NCBI GenBank assembly: GCA_014238285.1
Contig: JABABK010000026.1
Span: 11,493 to 45,363 of the forward strand
Length of the DNA stretch: 33,871 bases
From: Hellea sp.
GTDB taxonomy: Bacteria; Pseudomonadota; Alphaproteobacteria; Caulobacterales; Maricaulaceae
Reading direction: 5' to 3'
Part shown: piece by piece, positions 1-8,817 of the stretch
Layout: each line of letters begins with the position of its first letter
How positions within the stretch are numbered: position 1 is the first letter of the stretch
The notes under the pieces: generated by a model
The model's database searches: none
Seen by the model: only the letters and a program-made list of their open reading frames with translations
What the model was told of the DNA's origin: nothing
Position numbers and translations under genes: made by a program

Positions 1-174
1 ATCAATGCTAGCCTGGTTGAACTTGCTGAGACAGCCAATGTACAAGCTGACATCATTCAAGACAAATTGACGATTGCTAATGGCGCATTTTTCGACGGGA
101 AATGTTCACGTCGCAAGCAAGCTCCAACTCCAGTTGCTAAAGCACCTACGCCGATTGCTAAAAAATCTGCTTAG
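1..174 (+). CDS. C-terminal fragment of an unrecognised protein
   Basis: Frame 1 is open from the window edge to a TAG at 172-174 and gives 57 residues. The fragment begins INASLVELAETANVQADII, contains FFDGKCSRRKQ, and ends in a Pro/Ala/Lys-rich tail with a near repeat (PTPVAKA, PTPIAKK). The first part could form an amphipathic helix; the tail looks disordered. I do not recognise the family and infer no function. The 5' end lies outside the window. The gene converges on prfB, and the inverted-repeat element at 202-465 lies between the two. Confidence 0.5.
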   Translation: MNASLVELAETANVQADIIQDKLTIANGAFFDGKCSRRKQAPTPVAKAPTPIAKKSA

Positions 175-201
175 ACGTAACTAATCCTAATAAAATAGAC
201 T

Positions 202-465
202 AGGTTCTAGTCAGGATTTAAGGATTATCAAAATTTGAGTCAAAATCGCAAAGCTCTAGGAAAGTAGTCGATGGCGTGCGTCGCACGGCAAGGCTATTTG
301 ACGACGAGATTGGCGGTTTTGGTCAAACTGCAGAGCAGCGGGGCCCTTTTGCGTGATTTTCGCGTTGAAAATGCTCGAAAGTGCGAGCACTTCCTTGTGC
401 TTTTCGCCTAAAACTCACGCAAAATTTCACCCGTTTTAATAATTCTTAAATCCTGACTATAACCT
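202..465. repeat. Inverted-repeat element (MITE-like) between convergent genes
   Basis: This covers the gene-free stretch 175-479. A 27-base arm at 202-228 is repeated in inverse orientation at 439-465 with two mismatches; the core is GTCAGGATTTAAG. About 210 bases lie between the arms. They hold no convincing ORF, but include smaller dyads such as the one around GTGCTCGCACTTTCGAGCA near 376-394. Long terminal inverted repeats around a short non-coding core are the layout of a miniature transposable element. I could not identify a target-site duplication. The element could also act as a two-way terminator, since the arms lie 28 bases after the upstream gene and 15 bases after prfB. Confidence 0.6.
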
Positions 466-479
466 CGAGCGAATAAGCT

Positions 480-1581
480 CTAGGATTCTAATTGTTGGCT
501 TAGAGCAGCTGACATAAACGCATCGAGCTTACCATCCAATACACCTGAAGTATCAGACGTTTCGAGACCTGTGCGCAGGTCTTTGACCATTTGGTACGGT
601 TGTAGGACGTATGAGCGTATCTGATGGCCCCAACCAATTTCAGATTTAGAATCAGCTTCACTTTGAGCCGCGTCTTCACGCTTCTTAAGTTCAAGCTCAT
701 ACAATCTTGCCCTTAGCATATCCCAGGCTTGGGACCTGTTTTTATGCTGGGAGCGATCATTTTGGCACTGAACCACAACACCTGTGGGTTCATGGGTAAT
801 TCTGACGGCGCTATCCGTCTTATTGATATGCTGTCCACCAGCACCAGAGGCCCTATAAGTATCGACGCGGCAATCACTCTCATTAAGGTCAATATCGATA
901 CTATCGTCGATCTCAGGGTAGATCCAAACACTGGCAAAGCTTGTATGGCGACGCGCGCTAGAATCAAAAGGCGAAATACGAACGAGGCGATGAACGCCCG
1001 ATTCAGTTTTTAACCACCCGAAAGCATTTTCGCCTTTAATCTTGATGGTCGCAGACTTTATGCCGGCTTCATCGCCGCCCTGCTCTTCCAAGACCTCAGA
1101 TTTCATGCCTCTAGACGAAGCCCATTTCATATACATCCGCAACAGCATAGCAGCCCAATCCTGGGCTTCAGTGCCGCCAGCGCCTGGATGAATTTCCAAG
1201 AAACAATCATTACCGTCGACTTCACCCGACATCAGGGCTTGTAGCTCTGCATCACGGCTTTTCTGCTCTAGAGCTTTTAATGCGGCTTCTGCCCCATCTA
1301 ATAGCTCGTCATCACCATCTAACTCGGCCAATTCGATAAGCTCTAACGAGTCGGTCAGATCCGTTTCAATAAGAGTTATGTTTTCAAAAGCTGTTTCAAG
1401 CTGGCTACGTTCGCGCATAAGCTTTTGAGCTAATTGGGGATTATCCCAAAAGGATGCACTCTCCGCTAAGGCGTTTAGCTCGGCAAGGCGGCGTTCAGAC
1501 GTCTCCCAGTCAAAGATGCCTCCTTAACAGGCCTAGTGATTTTTCAACCGCCTGCTTGATTTGTTCTATTTCCGCTTTCAT
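480..1581 (-). CDS. prfB: Peptide chain release factor 2 (RF2), with programmed +1 frameshift
   Basis: RF2 recognises UGA and UAA stop codons in the ribosome and triggers release of the finished chain. The gene is read in two frames. ATG at 1581 starts a 23-codon frame ([20 protein letters not shown]...) that stops at TGA 1512-1510. The remaining 343 codons lie in the +1 frame, from GAC at 1511 to the TAG at 480. The joined product is 366 residues, the usual RF2 length. The RF2 anticodon tripeptide is in RISPFDSS and the catalytic GGQ is in [15 protein letters not shown]. It lies 23 bases downstream of mrcA on the same strand, so it is probably the last gene of an amiC-mrcA-prfB unit. Annotating only the downstream frame (480-1418) would lose the N-terminus. 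Confidence 0.96.
1509..1527 (-). promoter_or_regulatory. prfB: prfB programmed +1 frameshift signal
   Basis: Read on the minus strand, the site is TTA AGG AGG CAT CTT TGA C. The internal Shine-Dalgarno-like AGGAGG (1524-1519) sits three bases before the slippery CTT, followed by the in-frame UGA and a C. This is the known autoregulatory frameshift of prfB: when RF2 is scarce the ribosome pauses at UGA and slips +1, and RF2 is made. The E. coli counterpart has the same layout. Confidence 0.95.
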
Positions 1582-1604
1582 GGCTATCCCAATATAAATA
1601 GAGC

Positions 1605-4346
1605 CTAATAAAGCCCGTCATCAAGCTCATCGTCGTCTGTCTCAGATGGTGGCGTCACAGGCACTTTACTAGCCTTGCCTGTATCTTTTCCGTTGTCATC
1701 GTCTGCATTACCTTCTGAATCACCTTCAGGATCATTTTCACTTGGTTCGGTGTCGTCATCTTTAGAATTATCGTTCACAGGGGGAATTAAAGAAGGAGAC
1801 GTAAAATCGCCAACCCCTGTGATAAACGAATCTGTTCCGCTGCCAACACGAATAGTGGAGGATAACTCGCCTATTTTAGGTTCAGTTCCCGGCTTAAAGG
1901 CTTCTAAAATAAAGTCTGGCGCCCCGATATAAGAAGGATCACCCGTCACTCTATTAACCGGAGAGAATGAAATACCTTCCGGAATACGAAACGGAACTTT
2001 CGCTTCATCTTTAAGCGCGTGGAGCATAAATTCTTTGAAGATTGGCGCGGCAGCTTTGGAGCCCGCTTCACCATTTAATGGACGCGGATTGTCATAACCC
2101 ACATAGACGCCTGCAACGAGATCTGGTGAGAAACCCATAAACCAAGCATCAAGATAATCATTTGTCGTCCCGGTTTTGCCGCCCAGAGGTCGATTTAAAG
2201 ACCTAATGCTGACACCTGTTCCGTTTTGAATCACCCCTTGGAGCATGAATGACACTTGATAGGCTGTTACGGGATCAATAACGGCCTCACGATCATCGAG
2301 GAGTTCAGGTGGAGACTGTCCTATCCACTCATCCTCTTGGCAAATTTCGCAAATTTCGTCATTATCAACAAATACAGTGCTGCCTTGCCCGTCTTGAACC
2401 CGGTCCAAGATATGAGGCTCAATCCGTTTACCGCCATTAATCAACATAGAATAGGCTGTGGCGAGGCGCATCATCGTGGTTTCGCCAGCTCCTAAGACCC
2501 AAGCAAGCTCAGGCTTGGGATCATCATAAATACCAAATCGCCGCCCATATTCCATAATCGGCGCCATGCCTATGTCATTGGCGAGCCTTACCGTCATGGC
2601 ATTACGAGACTTCTCCAACCCAAGCCTTAACGTACTAAGGCCATAAAAACGACCCGCCGCATAGTTACCTGGCTTGTAGAAACGTTCACACTCATCCTTG
2701 GTCACGGACTCTGTGTTTTCATCAATTTCGTTGATTTGCCCATCTTCGTCAGGGTCACTGAGTTGAAGGAAACCTTCTTCATTTTCATAACAATCCGTAT
2801 CTTGTCGTTTGATAACAAAGGGCGCATCTAAAACCTGTGACGCCGGCGTAAAATCATTATCCATAGCGGCCGCATAAACGAATGGCTTAAACGATGACCC
2901 GGGCTGTCGATAAGCTTGTGTCGCTCGGTTAAACTGGCTGTGCGCGAAACTATAACCGCCAACAAGAGTTAGAATACGCCCTGTGTGAGGGTCCATAGCA
3001 ATCAATCCGCCATTGACCTCAGGAATTTGCTGCAGCGTATATTCGTTGTCTTTGCCCTCTTTTGGTGACACTAAGACAATATCTCCGCCCGTGATGACGG
3101 CGTTAACCGCTTTTGGTTCTTTGCCTTTTTTACCATCAATGACAGGCGCAGCCCATTTCATATCAGCTAGTGCAAGGCTTCCATTTTCAAGGCGTTCTTC
3201 TTCGGTAGACTTTTGGGAGAAACCCAGCTTGGCTTTCTTCGTGTCAGCTTCAAGAACCAGTGCAACACGCCACTCACCAATGTCCCGCGGCGCCGTAAAC
3301 TTATCAAGGCGGTTTTTCCAATCATTAAAGTCGCTGAAACGCTCTATAGCGCCGCGATAACCGTAACGCTTATCATACGCTTCGAGGCCGTTTCTTACGG
3401 CCCGTCTGCCGATTAACTGCAAATTTGTATCAACCGTGGTTCTGATAGAAAGACCCCCTTGATAGAGCTCTTCTTCGCCGTACATAGCAAAGATTTTCTT
3501 ACGAGCTTCTTCAACGAAATAATCAGCTGCGAGATATTCCTCGCCCGTTAACCGATCGACACCAACAAGGTCATCTTCCTTGGCTTTTTCGGCGGCTTCC
3601 TTTGATACATATTCATCTTCTGCCAAGCGATTAAGCACATAATTCCGGCGCGTGATCGCTCTGCTATTATCATCCCCCAATTTGTAATTATTAGGGGCTT
3701 TCGGCAAAGCCGCCAAGTAAGCCATTTCAGAAAGTGTCAATTTATCCAATGACTTACCAAAGTAATTTAAAGAAGCGGCGGCGACACCGTAAGATCTTTG
3801 ACCCAAGTAAATTTCATTGAGATAAAGCTCGAGCACATGATCTTTATCGAGAGCTTTCTCTATTCGTGTGGCAATAACAATCTCACGCAATTTACGAGCA
3901 ATCGTGTAGTCACTGCCGACCAAAAAATTCTTAGCAACCTGCTGGGTAATTGTAGAACCACCTTCCAGGCGCTCTTTTCTGAGTTTGTGTTTGACATTGG
4001 CAACCATAGCCCGAAGAAAACCTTTTTCATCAAACCCGTTATGTTTGTAAAATCGCTTGTCTTCGGCGGCGACAAAGGCGTGCTGTATTTCTTTCGGGAT
4101 AGACTCAATCGGTACAAATACGCGCTTTTGTTCGGCGTATTCAGCGATGAGTTTTCCGTCGCCAGCATGTACCCGCGTCATGATAGGCGGCTGGTATTCC
4201 GACAAAGCTTTTATGGATGGTAAGTCCTTTGTCACTCGAACGAAATAAATCGCTACAAAAATAGCCACGCAAACAGCCATAAACAGTCCGACTATGAAAA
4301 GCCATTTGATGTATCGCCAAGATAGATATTTGCGCAAAGCGGCCAT
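1605..4346 (-). CDS. mrcA: Penicillin-binding protein 1A, bifunctional glycosyltransferase/transpeptidase
   Basis: A class A PBP that polymerises lipid II and cross-links peptidoglycan strands on the periplasmic side of the inner membrane. It has 913 residues. A membrane anchor lies at about 14-36. The GT51 glycosyltransferase domain follows, with EDKRFYKHNGFD around Glu95 and GGSTITQQVAKN. The transpeptidase has SSFK at 484-487, SRN in LEKSRNAM, and KTG in GGKTGTTNDY near 724. The long insertion between the domains matches the PBP1A type. The last 70 or so residues are a very acidic, Asp/Glu-rich tail, probably disordered. ATG at 4346 lacks a strong ribosome site. It is downstream of amiC (105-base gap, containing a 7-base-pair hairpin at 4367-4392) and 23 bases upstream of prfB. 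The symbol ponA is also used. Confidence 0.95.
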   Translation of the reverse strand: MAALRKYLSWRYIKWLFIVGLFMAVCVAIFVAIYFVRVTKDLPSIKALSEYQPPIMTRVHAGDGKLIAEYAEQKRVFVPIESIPKEIQHAFVAAEDKRFYKHNGFDEKGFLRAMVANVKHKLRKERLEGGSTITQQVAKNFLVGSDYTIARKLREIVIATRIEKALDKDHVLELYLNEIYLGQRSYGVAAASLNYFGKSLDKLTLSEMAYLAALPKAPNNYKLGDDNSRAITRRNYVLNRLAEDEYVSKEAAEKAKEDDLVGVDRLTGEEYLAADYFVEEARKKIFAMYGEEELYQGGLSIRTTVDTNLQLIGRRAVRNGLEAYDKRYGYRGAIERFSDFNDWKNRLDKFTAPRDIGEWRVALVLEADTKKAKLGFSQKSTEEERLENGSLALADMKWAAPVIDGKKGKEPKAVNAVITGGDIVLVSPKEGKDNEYTLQQIPEVNGGLIAMDPHTGRILTLVGGYSFAHSQFNRATQAYRQPGSSFKPFVYAAAMDNDFTPASQVLDAPFVIKRQDTDCYENEEGFLQLSDPDEDGQINEIDENTESVTKDECERFYKPGNYAAGRFYGLSTLRLGLEKSRNAMTVRLANDIGMAPIMEYGRRFGIYDDPKPELAWVLGAGETTMMRLATAYSMLINGGKRIEPHILDRVQDGQGSTVFVDNDEICEICQEDEWIGQSPPELLDDREAVIDPVTAYQVSFMLQGVIQNGTGVSIRSLNRPLGGKTGTTNDYLDAWFMGFSPDLVAGVYVGYDNPRPLNGEAGSKAAAPIFKEFMLHALKDEAKVPFRIPEGISFSPVNRVTGDPSYIGAPDFILEAFKPGTEPKIGELSSTIRVGSGTDSFITGVGDFTSPSLIPPVNDNSKDDDTEPSENDPEGDSEGNADDDNGKDTGKASKVPVTPPSETDDDELDDGLY

Positions 4347-4451
4347 ATGATTTACTTTATTCGTTTAATTGGCGGCTTAATGGTTGCCAATTACGGCACC
4401 AATAAGACCCTACTGATTCACGATAACAAATTAGTCAGTTTTTCGCCGAAG

Positions 4452-5606
4452 TCACGACTTTTGACGGGCAAAATAGGTATTAATAGCAGACGTGACAGAT
4501 TTCATGATCTTTTGCCTATGGGCGCTTGATTTTAGCAGCCTTTCATCCGTAGGGTTTGAGATGAACCCCATTTCTAGTAATACCGCCGGAACATCCGGCG
4601 CAAGAAGAACATAATACCCTGCCCGTCTATGAGTATTTCGAAGAAGTTCCGTCGAAACGCCAAGTTTACCGATCAAAATATCTGCAAATTGAGTGGACTG
4701 CGAAAGCGTTGTCCGCTGCGCCAAATCGACTAAAATGTTACCGACGGAGTCAGATTGCTCTGACAAATTAACATCCATGATCCAGTTTTGAGTGTTCACT
4801 ATGCCTTTTGATCGGGATTTCGCCCGGTCCGCGAGCGTATAAACCGACGCGCCGCGAGCTGTCTTACCCGCCGTTGCATCGGCATGAACTGAAATAAACA
4901 AATCGGCGCCTTTAACGCGCGCAACCCGTAGCCGGTTATCATGGTCAACATATCGGTCAGTATCCCGGGACATAACAACCTTATATCGCCCTGTTGCTAA
5001 TAATTGCTGTTTAAGCTCAATAGCAGCCTTCAATGTCACTGACTTTTCCTGAAGTCCGGTACTCCCGATAGCGCCTGGATCATATCCTCCGTGCCCTGCA
5101 TCAATGACAATGACAGGCTTTTGATAAGTAGCTGGTTTAGGTTTTAGCCGCGGAATGGGAATTTGCCCATCCCAGTTCATTTCGACAGCTGTAATGACTG
5201 ATGAGTTTGCCTTTACAGAGCCTTTACTTTGAATATTGAGTAAAATTTGGCTTCCCGACACGGTTTTCGTCTTAAAACTAGCGGTTCCAGCTATATCTAC
5301 GACAAAACGAAGGCCATTATTACGGTGTGCGCCACGAATAGCCTTAACATCCGCCAAGCCATCAGCTTTATAAACGCCCTTCACAAATAACGGTGACGTA
5401 GCCTGCGCAATGTCGATGACGATACGAGGACTTTCACCTGGAATTTCGAAAACTTTAACATCTGACGCTTTAATATCAGCGCCTTCGATTGAGACTTGGA
5501 CCATTTCGTAAGCGCCAGCATGCGCTTTTACAGCGTCAATGACGGCAGATGAGGCCGATTGAACCCCAATCCAGAGCAAAAATGTTAAGTAAAATGCTAG
5601 GCGCAC
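4452..5606 (-). CDS. amiC: N-acetylmuramoyl-L-alanine amidase, AMIN plus Amidase_3 domains
   Basis: A periplasmic zinc amidase that cuts the stem peptide from N-acetylmuramic acid during cell separation. The 384-residue product starts with a signal peptide (MRLAFYLTFLLWIGVQSASS). An N-terminal AMIN domain for envelope targeting spans about 30-130, and the catalytic domain about 164-380. Zinc ligands fit H172 (IDAGHGGYDPG), E187 (GLQEKSV) and H241 (FISVHADA); the catalytic Glu fits E345 (LLEMGFISNPTDE). The start is a GTG at 5606; no in-frame ATG is nearby. It is the first gene of the probable amiC-mrcA-prfB unit and is divergent from rne, a common alphaproteobacterial arrangement. The symbol is by family; amiA/B paralogues cannot be excluded. 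Confidence 0.92.
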   Translation of the reverse strand: MRLAFYLTFLLWIGVQSASSAVIDAVKAHAGAYEMVQVSIEGADIKASDVKVFEIPGESPRIVIDIAQATSPLFVKGVYKADGLADVKAIRGAHRNNGLRFVVDIAGTASFKTKTVSGSQILLNIQSKGSVKANSSVITAVEMNWDGQIPIPRLKPKPATYQKPVIVIDAGHGGYDPGAIGSTGLQEKSVTLKAAIELKQQLLATGRYKVVMSRDTDRYVDHDNRLRVARVKGADLFISVHADATAGKTARGASVYTLADRAKSRSKGIVNTQNWIMDVNLSEQSDSVGNILVDLAQRTTLSQSTQFADILIGKLGVSTELLRNTHRRAGYYVLLAPDVPAVLLEMGFISNPTDERLLKSSAHRQKIMKSVTSAINTYFARQKS

Positions 5607-5973
5607 GGCACATCCATATGATAAACAAACCCTTAATAGGCCTTAGAACCTTAGGAATAGGTTACTAAGATGGCTGGTTTCGATTATTTCTCATATAAAG
5701 CGAATATAGTTTGCGTCTGTTAAGGTCTTGGTGTTACTGAGAAAACAGCAATGGATTCTTGAATTCATTCGCACGGCACCCACATAGGTTGGGTGATTAA
5801 CAGGATAACCATGACGGCACCGCTTAACATAGATACGAAAAATGGAGGCTTAGCGCCCCATTCGTATGGTGCCCCATACTTAATTTTTAAAAGACAACAA
5901 GTGCCTCAAACAGCGAGCCGCGCAGCCAATAAGGCGCGAGATGTGCTCGGATTGAGGCCAATCGGAGAATTTA
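5607..5973 (+). promoter_or_regulatory. amiC/rne divergent region with tandem hairpins in the rne leader
   Basis: This 367-base gene-free stretch must hold the promoters of amiC (minus) and rne (plus), but I see no convincing -35/-10 pair. Two adjacent hairpins precede rne. One is at 5750-5769 (AATGGATTC, two-base loop, GAATTCATT, one G-T pair). The other is at 5777-5795 (CACCCA...TGGGTG). In E. coli, RNase E controls its own mRNA through structured elements of a long 5' leader, so a similar role is possible here by analogy. A reading frame with its own AGGA site runs from ATG 5811 to 6050 and overlaps the start of rne. I do not call it a gene. Confidence 0.35.
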
Positions 5974-8718
5974 ATGTCAAAGAAAATGCTTATCGACGCC
6001 TCCCACCCGGAAGAAACCCGGGTTGTGATCGTCGACGGAACACGAGTTGAAGAACTAGATTTTGAAAGCGCAGCTAAACGTCAATTAAGAGGGAATTTAT
6101 ATCTCGCGCGTGTCACGCGTGTCGAACCATCCCTACAAGCTGCATTTGTTGAATATGGCGGCAATCGCCACGGCTTCTTAGCTTTTAGTGAAATCCACCC
6201 GGATTATTATCAAATCCCATACGAAGATCGTATGGCTCTGCTCGAAGCAGAAGAAGCCGAAGCTTTGGAAGATAAAGCCGAAGAAGAAAAAGCTTCTGAA
6301 AAACCTCGCAAAGCAGCGAAGTCTAAATCTAAGTCAAAAACCAAGTCTGAAAAAGACGACGATGAAACTGAAGAGGCTTCATCTGAAGACACTTCTGATG
6401 ACGATGAAAGCGACAAAGACGACGCCTCTGAGGACACTTCCGCTGAGGATGCCACAGATGATGCGGATGAAGAAGTTGCGGACGAACAAGAGAAAACGGC
6501 TCAGAAACGCCGCACAAGGTCTTCTCGTCACAGATACAAAATGCAAGAAGTCATCAAACGGGGTCAAATCCTACTAATCCAGGTTGTTAAAGAAGAACGC
6601 GGCAATAAAGGCGCGGCCATGACAACTTACTTGTCACTTGCAGGTCGTTATTGCGTCCTAATGCCAAATACCCCTAAGGGCGGCGGCATTTCTAGAAAAA
6701 TCGCCAATGGATCTGATCGCAAAAGACTTAAATCGGTCGTTTCAGAGTTTGAGGTCCCTCAAGGCATGGGCGTTATCGTCCGAACAGCCGGGGCAAAACG
6801 GACCAAACTCGAAATCAAACGCGACTATGACTACCTATCCCGTCTTTGGGAAACGGTCAGAGCGACAACTCTAACATCCATTGCCCCTGCCCTCATCCAT
6901 GAGGAAGGCAATTTGGTGAAGCGCTCCATTCGCGATCTTTACAATAAAGACATTGAAGAGATTTTGGTTCAGGGCGACGATGCCTATAAATCTGCAAAAG
7001 ATTTCATCAAAATGCTCATGCCGAGCCATGCAAAAAACGTCAAAGCTTATAAAGAGTCCATCCCTCTTTACCTTCGATACCAAGTTGAGAGCCAAATCGA
7101 AAACAGTTTGGACTCAGTGGTTCAGCTTAAGTCAGGCGGCTATCTGGTTATTCACCCAACAGAAGCTCTTGTCTCTGTTGATGTTAACTCCGGACGGTCC
7201 ACCAAAGAACGAAACGTTGAACGTACGGCCCTAAAGACCAACCTTGAAGCGGCCGATGAAGTTGCTCGCCAAATGCGTCTTCGCGACCTAGCCGGACTTG
7301 TTGTTATCGATTTCATCGATATGGACGAGTATCGCAATAATCGCTCCGTCGAAAAGCGTATGAGAGATGCGCTGTCTCGTGATCGCGCCCGTGTCCAAGC
7401 TGGTAAAATTTCGCAGTTCGGATTGATGGAAATATCCCGTCAGCGCAGGCGTCGCAGCCTGCTCGAGGGTTCAACAACATCTTGTCCGCATTGCCAAGGC
7501 GTCGGCCGGAAACGCACAGTCGAATCCTCCGCCCTTAGAGCCTTACGCGCCGTTCACGAAAAAGCAGCCCGCGGTCAAACCCGTAAAGCTCGCCTGACGG
7601 TGGACCCGGAAGTTGCAGCGTTCATTTTGAATCACAAGCGTGAAGAGCTTAATGACGTTCAAACAGAACTTGGTATGTATACCGTCGTCGAGGCGGATTC
7701 AGATTTGCTCATGCCAGAATATGGCTTAACCGTTCTAGAAAAAGCCGACGGCAAAAACACGGACCCACTTGCTGAAATCGAATTAGAAGCCAAAAAGGCA
7801 GCCCAACAAGCCGCCAGAGCTCCAAAGAAGAAAAAATCGTCTTCAGATGAATCTTCTGATGAAAAAGACGATGACGCTAAAGAAGAACAGTCTTCTTCCA
7901 ATGATGAAGAAAGAGATGGCAAAAAGCGCCGCAGACGCGGACGCCGCGGTGGACGTAAGCGTAAACCAGCATCTACTGATGGTGAGAACAAGTCATCAGA
8001 GACAGATGACGCAGACGCTAAAAAATCTGATGGTGGCGAAACGGATAAAGCTGACTCCAGTGCTAAAGACACTGAAACAGATACAACTGAGCCGAAAAAG
8101 TCACGCCGTAGACGGGCACCTAAGAGAAAAGCTGATCCCGAAGAAACACCGGCCGTCGAAGCAGAGGCGACTGAAGAGAAACCTAAAAAGACTAGGTCAC
8201 GGCGGAAAAAGGCAAGTCCCGCAACGGAACCTACTAAAACTGTAGAAGACACGCCCAAAGCCAAAGAAGCTGCGGAAGACAAGCCAAAGCCAAAGCCAAA
8301 ACGCTCAACGACGCGCCGCAAAGCCCCTACTCGTAAACCGGCCGATGATGCAGAAACCAAGGAAAAGTCTAAAGACGATTCCAAGGACGATTCTAAGGCG
8401 GCAATAACAGAGGTCAAAAAACCGACAGCGAAGCGCAAGCCTCGCAAGACGGCAGCCAAAGCAAAAGCGGCTACACCGGCGAAGAAGGCAGCACCTGTTA
8501 AAAAAGCTGCGCCTGCAAAGAAAACTGCATCTACAAAGAAGGCCCCGGTTAAGAAAAAAGCCGCTGAACCTGTTAGCAAGGCACCGGCTGCAAAAATTGC
8601 AGAAGCGCCCAAACCTGTAGAAGTCAAAGCTGAAGCTAAAATAGAACCCAAAGCTGAGCTGGAGGCAAAAACCCCCAGTAAACGCGGTTGGTGGTCAAGA
8701 AAAAGCAAGAAAGATTAA
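5974..8718 (+). CDS. rne: Ribonuclease E
   Basis: Endoribonuclease that starts mRNA decay and processes rRNA and tRNA precursors; scaffold of the degradosome. 914 residues; GGAG lies 5 bases before the ATG. The S1 domain starts at about 36 (GNLYLARVTRVEPSLQAAF) and is split by an acidic, low-complexity insert at about 78-185. The catalytic aspartates fit D403 (SVDVNSGRS) and D446 (VVIDFIDM), with the same 43-residue spacing as E. coli D303/D346. The zinc-link is C504-P-H-C507. After about 600 comes a long disordered tail of acidic, Arg-rich (KKRRRRGRRGGRKRK) and histone-H1-like blocks (PAKKAAPVKKAAPAKK). The end has GWW at 905-907, which in Caulobacter RNase E binds PNPase. RNase G is excluded by the tail. 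Confidence 0.96.
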   Translation: MSKKMLIDASHPEETRVVIVDGTRVEELDFESAAKRQLRGNLYLARVTRVEPSLQAAFVEYGGNRHGFLAFSEIHPDYYQIPYEDRMALLEAEEAEALEDKAEEEKASEKPRKAAKSKSKSKTKSEKDDDETEEASSEDTSDDDESDKDDASEDTSAEDATDDADEEVADEQEKTAQKRRTRSSRHRYKMQEVIKRGQILLIQVVKEERGNKGAAMTTYLSLAGRYCVLMPNTPKGGGISRKIANGSDRKRLKSVVSEFEVPQGMGVIVRTAGAKRTKLEIKRDYDYLSRLWETVRATTLTSIAPALIHEEGNLVKRSIRDLYNKDIEEILVQGDDAYKSAKDFIKMLMPSHAKNVKAYKESIPLYLRYQVESQIENSLDSVVQLKSGGYLVIHPTEALVSVDVNSGRSTKERNVERTALKTNLEAADEVARQMRLRDLAGLVVIDFIDMDEYRNNRSVEKRMRDALSRDRARVQAGKISQFGLMEISRQRRRRSLLEGSTTSCPHCQGVGRKRTVESSALRALRAVHEKAARGQTRKARLTVDPEVAAFILNHKREELNDVQTELGMYTVVEADSDLLMPEYGLTVLEKADGKNTDPLAEIELEAKKAAQQAARAPKKKKSSSDESSDEKDDDAKEEQSSSNDEERDGKKRRRRGRRGGRKRKPASTDGENKSSETDDADAKKSDGGETDKADSSAKDTETDTTEPKKSRRRRAPKRKADPEETPAVEAEATEEKPKKTRSRRKKASPATEPTKTVEDTPKAKEAAEDKPKPKPKRSTTRRKAPTRKPADDAETKEKSKDDSKDDSKAAITEVKKPTAKRKPRKTAAKAKAATPAKKAAPVKKAAPAKKTASTKKAPVKKKAAEPVSKAPAAKIAEAPKPVEVKAEAKIEPKAELEAKTPSKRGWWSRKSKKD

Positions 8719-8817
8719 ATCTCGGTCATAGAAGGTAGATTTAACAGCAATGTTACCACCCGTTCACTTGACGCTCATGATTATTGGGTCATTTTAGGTG
8801 GAATACAGGAATAACCT

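Noticed and set aside
7659-8708. 349-codon open frame on the minus strand opposite the rne tail
   Set aside because: It is the complement of the Lys/Ala/Glu-rich RNase E tail, whose codon composition avoids stops on the other strand; the implied protein is Ser/Ala/Phe-rich low complexity.
8719-8817. Promoter for the M48 gene (TTGACG at 8768) or terminator for rne (TTAAATCT/AGATTTAA)
   Set aside because: No matching -10 at a proper distance, and the dyad is AT-only with a 14-base loop that includes the rne stop codon.
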